A stretch of DNA of 26,787 nt, from positions 1 to 26,787 of the forward strand of contig JANZZA010000350.1 of the NCBI GenBank assembly GCA_026419655.1. The letters are read 5' to 3'. This document shows positions 24,130 to 26,787 of this stretch, piece by piece; the stretch's first letter is position 1; each line of letters opens with the position of its first letter. A program made the position numbers and the translations under genes. The DNA is from Armatimonadota bacterium. Lineage in GTDB: Bacteria > Armatimonadota > Zipacnadia > Zipacnadales > FEN-943. The notes under the pieces are model-generated. The model saw only the letters and a list, made by a program, of their open reading frames with translations. It searched no databases and was not told the DNA's origin.

Positions 24130-25416
24130 ATGAAGCTGGACGACCTGTTCAACCGCGAAGCAAAGAAGTCGGGACGGGCCGCGGATTACAAGCTGGCAGC
24201 AGAGCGCTTCGCGGCACTTGGCATTGACACTGAGGCCGCCATCGCACAGGCGCTGGCGACACCAATATCGGTACACTGCTGGCAGGCTGACGACGTGCGA
24301 GGGCTGGAGCTTCATGAGGGCGCAGTGGATTCTGGTGGGCTAAAGGCTACGGGCAATTATCCCGGCGCCGCCCGCACCGGCGACGAAATCCGCGCGGACT
24401 TCGAGGTGGCCGCCCGCCTAATCCCTGGCAGACTGCGGTTCAACATCCACGCCATGTACGCGGAGGCAACCCGGCCCGTGCCGCGGGATGAGCTGGGGCC
24501 GGAGCACTTCTCGCGTTGGGTGGACTGGGCCGCTGCTCGTGGCTGGCCGCTGGACTTTAACCCAACCTGTTTTGCTCATCCTCTGGCCGCCGACGGCCTC
24601 ACCCTGTCCCACCCGAAAAAATCCGTGCGGGAATTCTGGATCCGCCACTGCCGGGCATGCCGCGATATCGCGTCTTACTTCGGCCGGCGGCTGGGAGACA
24701 GCGTATGTAACATCTGGATACCCGACGGCATCAAGGATAGCACCGCCGACCGGCTCCGGCCGCGGGAACGGCTTATTGCCTCGCTCGACGCCGTGCTGGA
24801 AGGCAAGAAGACGAAATGCATTGATACAGTGGAAAGCAAACTCTTCGGAATCGGCGTCGAGGACTACACGGCCGGGTCGCATGAGTTTTACCTGCTTTAT
24901 GCCCAGTCGCGCGGGGTTGGAATCTGTCTGGACATGGGCCACTTCCACCCAACAGAGAGCGTGGCTGACAAGATTTCGGCCATAGTGCTTTTCGTGCGGC
25001 CAGTGCTGCTGCATATCAGTCGAGGCATCCGCTGGGACAGCGACCACGTGGTGCGGTTTAACGACGAGCTGAAGGCAGTTTGCGACGAGGCCATTAGAAG
25101 CGGTGCGATGAGGCACATCCTCTGGGCCACGGACTACTTCGACGCGAGCATCAACCGGGTCGCGGCATGGGTGATTGGTGTACGAGCGCTGCGGAAAGCC
25201 CTGCTGTACGCCTTGCTGGATCCGTGGAAGCTAGCGGTTGAGGCCGAGCTGGCCGGCGACGGCGCGGCCAAGCTGGCAATCCAGGAAGCGCGGGGTGAGC
25301 TTCCCTTTGGGGCAGTATGGGAAGAAGCATGCCGACGGGCGGACGTGCCCGGCGGCCTTGCCTGGATGGCCGAAATCCGCCGCTACGAAACCGACGTGTT
25401 GTCCAAGCGAACGTAG
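24130..25416 (+). CDS. rhaA: L-rhamnose isomerase
   Basis: 428 residues, the usual length. Interconverts L-rhamnose and L-rhamnulose (and often other aldose/ketose pairs), a cytoplasmic metal-dependent TIM barrel. Conservation with E. coli RhaA is strong: DFNPTCFAHP, REFWIRHCRACR, NIWIPDGIKDSTADRL, VESKLFGIG, LDMGHFHPTES, WDSDHVV, FDASINRVAAWVIG. As I recall the E. coli structure, its metal ligands are E234, D267, H294, D334 (structural) and H270, D302, D304 (catalytic); here E235, D268, H295, D335 and H271, D303, D305 are all present. ATG 24130 is chosen because of AGGAGG at 24114-24119; an in-frame GTG at 24076 lacks support. No rhaB or rhaD is in the window. Confidence 0.96.
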   Translation: MKLDDLFNREAKKSGRAADYKLAAERFAALGIDTEAAIAQALATPISVHCWQADDVRGLELHEGAVDSGGLKATGNYPGAARTGDEIRADFEVAARLIPGRLRFNIHAMYAEATRPVPRDELGPEHFSRWVDWAAARGWPLDFNPTCFAHPLAADGLTLSHPKKSVREFWIRHCRACRDIASYFGRRLGDSVCNIWIPDGIKDSTADRLRPRERLIASLDAVLEGKKTKCIDTVESKLFGIGVEDYTAGSHEFYLLYAQSRGVGICLDMGHFHPTESVADKISAIVLFVRPVLLHISRGIRWDSDHVVRFNDELKAVCDEAIRSGAMRHILWATDYFDASINRVAAWVIGVRALRKALLYALLDPWKLAVEAELAGDGAAKLAIQEARGELPFGAVWEEACRRADVPGGLAWMAEIRRYETDVLSKRT

Positions 25417-25492
25417 TAGCTAAACAGCGCAGCAGCGATGCCCACGACTCAGCGGATGCAGCCCATCCAGAGGGCATGTGAGGTGGAAGCAG

Positions 25493-25551
25493 CACAGAAA
25501 AGTTTGGGAAGGGGGTCTGGGCGACAGCCCTTTTCAAAGGGTTTCCCCCAG
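25493..25551 (+). repeat. dispersed palindromic repeat, copy E
   Basis: Over a 54-base core starting at AAAAGTTTGGG it differs from copy F at only two positions (GGGC for GGGG, and ACAG for ACAA). It ends in GGGTTTCCCCCAG. It starts ~75 bp after the rhaA stop codon. Confidence 0.92.
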
Positions 25552-25594
25552 CAGGGGGAACCCACCTTCGGGCAAAAAGCGGGGTTCCCCCTGC
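25551..25594 (+). repeat. perfect 13-bp hairpin fused to repeat copy E
   Basis: GCAGGGGGAACCC (25551-25563) and GGGTTCCCCCTGC (25582-25594) are exact reverse complements, separated by 18 nt. The left arm can alternatively pair with GGGTTTCCCCC of copy E (25539-25549), so two mutually exclusive foldings are possible. No T-run follows. Confidence 0.8.
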
Positions 25595-25687
25595 ACCGCC
25601 TTCCCGTAAATGCTTGTGCTTCCTGGCGGCGCTGCGCAGCCACCAGACCTGCAGAGGGCTATGTGGGTGGTGGTGGCCATATCTTTC

Positions 25688-25807
25688 GGCGGACCGGATT
25701 TTTGGGTGCGCGGGCATGCACCTATACGCTGGTATTGTGCTCGCGGGCCGACTGCCACGAAAGCCGGCGCAAGGGCCCGTCAGGCGCGCCCGAAAATCCG
25801 GCCCGCC
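25688..25807. repeat. 24-bp near-perfect inverted repeat
   Basis: Arms 25688-25711 and 25784-25807 match at 21 of 24 positions; in + strand RNA two of the three mismatches would be G-U pairs and one A-C. The 72-nt interior is G/C rich and holds shorter complementary pieces (GGGCC/GGCCC). It could be a hairpin RNA or the ends of a small non-autonomous element. Confidence 0.7.
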
Positions 25808-25810
25808 CAC

Positions 25811-25870
25811 AGTGCAAAAAGTTTGGGAAGGGGGTCTGGGGGACAACCCTTTTCAAAGGGTTTCCCCCAG
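25811..25870 (+). repeat. dispersed palindromic repeat, copy F (best copy)
   Basis: Structure: an A-rich block AAAAAGTTTGGGAAGGGGG, then arm CTGGGGG (25836-25842), AACCCTTT (25845-25852), centre TC, AAAGGGTT (25855-25862) and arm CCCCCAG (25864-25870). Outer and inner arms pair with a small internal loop, giving a strong hairpin. It ends ~20 bp before the ribosome binding site of the next gene. Confidence 0.92.
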
Positions 25871-25907
25871 ATAAGCGCAGTTGCTATGTCGAAGGAGACA
25901 ACATGTC

Positions 25908-26735
25908 ATGGGACCGTGGATAATGTTCACCAAGCATCTTGAGGGCTGGGACCTGGCACAAGTAATTCAGGGCATTAGGAGTACTGGTCTGAACGGTGCC
26001 GACCTTTGCGTGCGGCCTGGCTATCCCGTGACGCCGGAGAATGCGCCAAAAGAACTGCCCGCCGCCGCCAGGCGCTTTGCGGACGAAGGGCTTTGCATCC
26101 CCTTGATAACTACCCCGGGCGACTTTACGGACCCCTCCACACCCTACGCCGAGCCGCTGTTTGAGGCCTGCGCGGAGGCCGGCGTGAAGCTCGTCAAGCT
26201 GGGCTACTGGAGCATGGACACGGATGGATACTGGGCGACTGTTGATCGGATACGCAAGAAGATCGAGGGCTTCACAGTCCTGGCTGAGAAGACGGGCGTG
26301 AAGCCTATCATCCATAATCACTCCGGCTCGACCATGGGGCTGAACTCCTGTGCGGCCATGAATCTCGTAAAGGGCTTTGACCCGAAACTGGTGGGCATTT
26401 TCGCCGATGTGGGGCATCTTTCCATCGTCGGCGAGCCGTATCCCATGGCCTTTGACATTGTCAAGGACTACCTGGCAGCGGTTGCCTTCAAGGACCTGGT
26501 GCGACAGCGGTTTATTGAGGGCGGTAAGCCCGTGTGGCGCATTGACGTCTGGCCCCTCGGAATGGGGTACGCCGACTTCCCTCTAATCATGCGCATCCTC
26601 CGGGACATGAACTTCGCCGGCCCGATAAGCTTCCACTGCGAGTACAGCAACCTGCTGCCGGAATCGGTGATTGACCAGTGCCGCATTGACGCGCGCTATA
26701 TCAGGAGAATTGTCGAAGAGCTGGGGCAAGGCTGA
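25908..26735 (+). CDS. sugar isomerase/epimerase-like TIM barrel (AP-endonuclease family 2)
   Basis: 275 residues, cytoplasmic. Xylose-isomerase-like barrel: FTKHLEGWDLAQVIQGIRSTGLNGADL at the N-terminus (first strand and helix), VKLVKLGYW, then KPIIHNHSG (H136, H138), GIFADVGHLSI (D167, H170) and the last-strand glutamate in ISFHCEYS (E245). The His, Asp and Glu at strand ends are the usual metal ligands of this superfamily. Members include hydroxypyruvate isomerases, tagatose and inosose epimerases and many unknowns; the substrate cannot be read from the sequence. ATG 25908 is chosen because AAGGAGA lies at 25892-25898; an upstream TTG at 25881 begins inside the leader. Adjacent rhaA suggests a sugar-related role. 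Confidence 0.82.
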   Translation: MGPWIMFTKHLEGWDLAQVIQGIRSTGLNGADLCVRPGYPVTPENAPKELPAAARRFADEGLCIPLITTPGDFTDPSTPYAEPLFEACAEAGVKLVKLGYWSMDTDGYWATVDRIRKKIEGFTVLAEKTGVKPIIHNHSGSTMGLNSCAAMNLVKGFDPKLVGIFADVGHLSIVGEPYPMAFDIVKDYLAAVAFKDLVRQRFIEGGKPVWRIDVWPLGMGYADFPLIMRILRDMNFAGPISFHCEYSNLLPESVIDQCRIDARYIRRIVEELGQG

Positions 26736-26787
26736 GGGCGGCTAAGCCCAACAATGCGGGTTGTAGACCGCAGGGGCGCACGATCAA

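Larger units (their letters stand above)
25417..25907. other. intergenic region with two repeat copies and nested hairpins
   Basis: About 490 bp without a supported gene. It contains repeat copies E (25493-25551) and F (25811-25870) in direct orientation, a perfect 13-bp hairpin joined to copy E (25551-25594), and a 24-bp imperfect inverted repeat (25688-25711 with 25784-25807) ending 3 bp before copy F. Open frames crossing this region consist of repeat translation. Confidence 0.7.

Noticed and set aside
25836..25870. Reading the dispersed repeat simply as an intrinsic terminator.
   Set aside because: No T-run follows the hairpin on the + strand; on the - strand the nearest T-rich block is about 20 bases away. 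The copies also occur in both orientations relative to the genes.
17887..25870. An insertion sequence or transposon as the carrier of the repeats.
   Set aside because: No transposase, integrase or paired terminal repeats around a coding unit are visible; the pairs A/B and E/F bracket only non-coding DNA.
1..26787. tRNA or rRNA genes.
   Set aside because: No T-arm GGTTCRA-type motif with matching acceptor ends and no rRNA-like conserved blocks were seen in the intergenic stretches.

Overview
The window is about 26.8 kb of GC-rich bacterial DNA, and every gene I support lies on the + strand. It suggests an uncultured-type, Gram-negative-like bacterium. MurE carries the DNPR signature for meso-diaminopimelate. 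The division and cell-wall (dcw) cluster runs from mraZ to ftsQ and then stops, with no ftsA or ftsZ behind it. That ending, together with a DUF4340 gene, a DUF6785-type membrane protein and several uroporphyrinogen-decarboxylase-like (URO-D) and sugar-isomerase TIM barrels, fits a deep Planctomycetota (PVC) lineage best. Armatimonadota or Hydrogenedentota-like phyla remain possible. The taxonomic call is inference; there is no rRNA in the window.

Layout. (1) 1-570: 3' end of a DUF4340 gene. (2) 571-1226: non-coding DNA ending in a good sigma-70 promoter (1123-1151) and a 10-bp-phased repeat array (1158-1182) that looks like a MraZ operator. (3) 1227-15751: the dcw cluster mraZ-rsmH-ftsL-like-ftsI-murE-murF-mraY-murD-ftsW-murG-murC-ftsQ. 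Most junctions are overlapping or tightly spaced, so it is probably one transcript under MraZ autoregulation. The products take UDP-MurNAc through lipid II (MurC, MurD, MurE, MurF, MraY, MurG) and build the septal synthase FtsW-FtsI with its FtsL/FtsQ partners. murB and ddl are not in the cluster. (4) 15934-17799: a secreted alpha/beta hydrolase. (5) 18304-23830: URO-D-like protein, AKR-like TIM barrel, DUF6785-type membrane protein, second URO-D-like protein. (6) 24130-26735: L-rhamnose isomerase and a sugar-isomerase/epimerase-like TIM barrel.

The accessory half (17.8-25.9 kb) differs from the dcw half in having longer intergenic gaps. These gaps hold six recognisable copies, in both orientations, of a palindromic repeat of about 55-60 bp. 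The repeat is absent from the dcw cluster. The gap at 25417-25907 also holds a perfect 13-bp hairpin fused to one copy and a 24-bp near-perfect inverted repeat lying between two copies.

The observations most worth following are the dispersed repeat family and its composite structures, the MraZ-box array, the URO-D/AKR/DUF6785/URO-D cluster in which one URO-D paralogue keeps the zinc motif and the other has lost it, and the degenerate signature motifs in RsmH and MurD.
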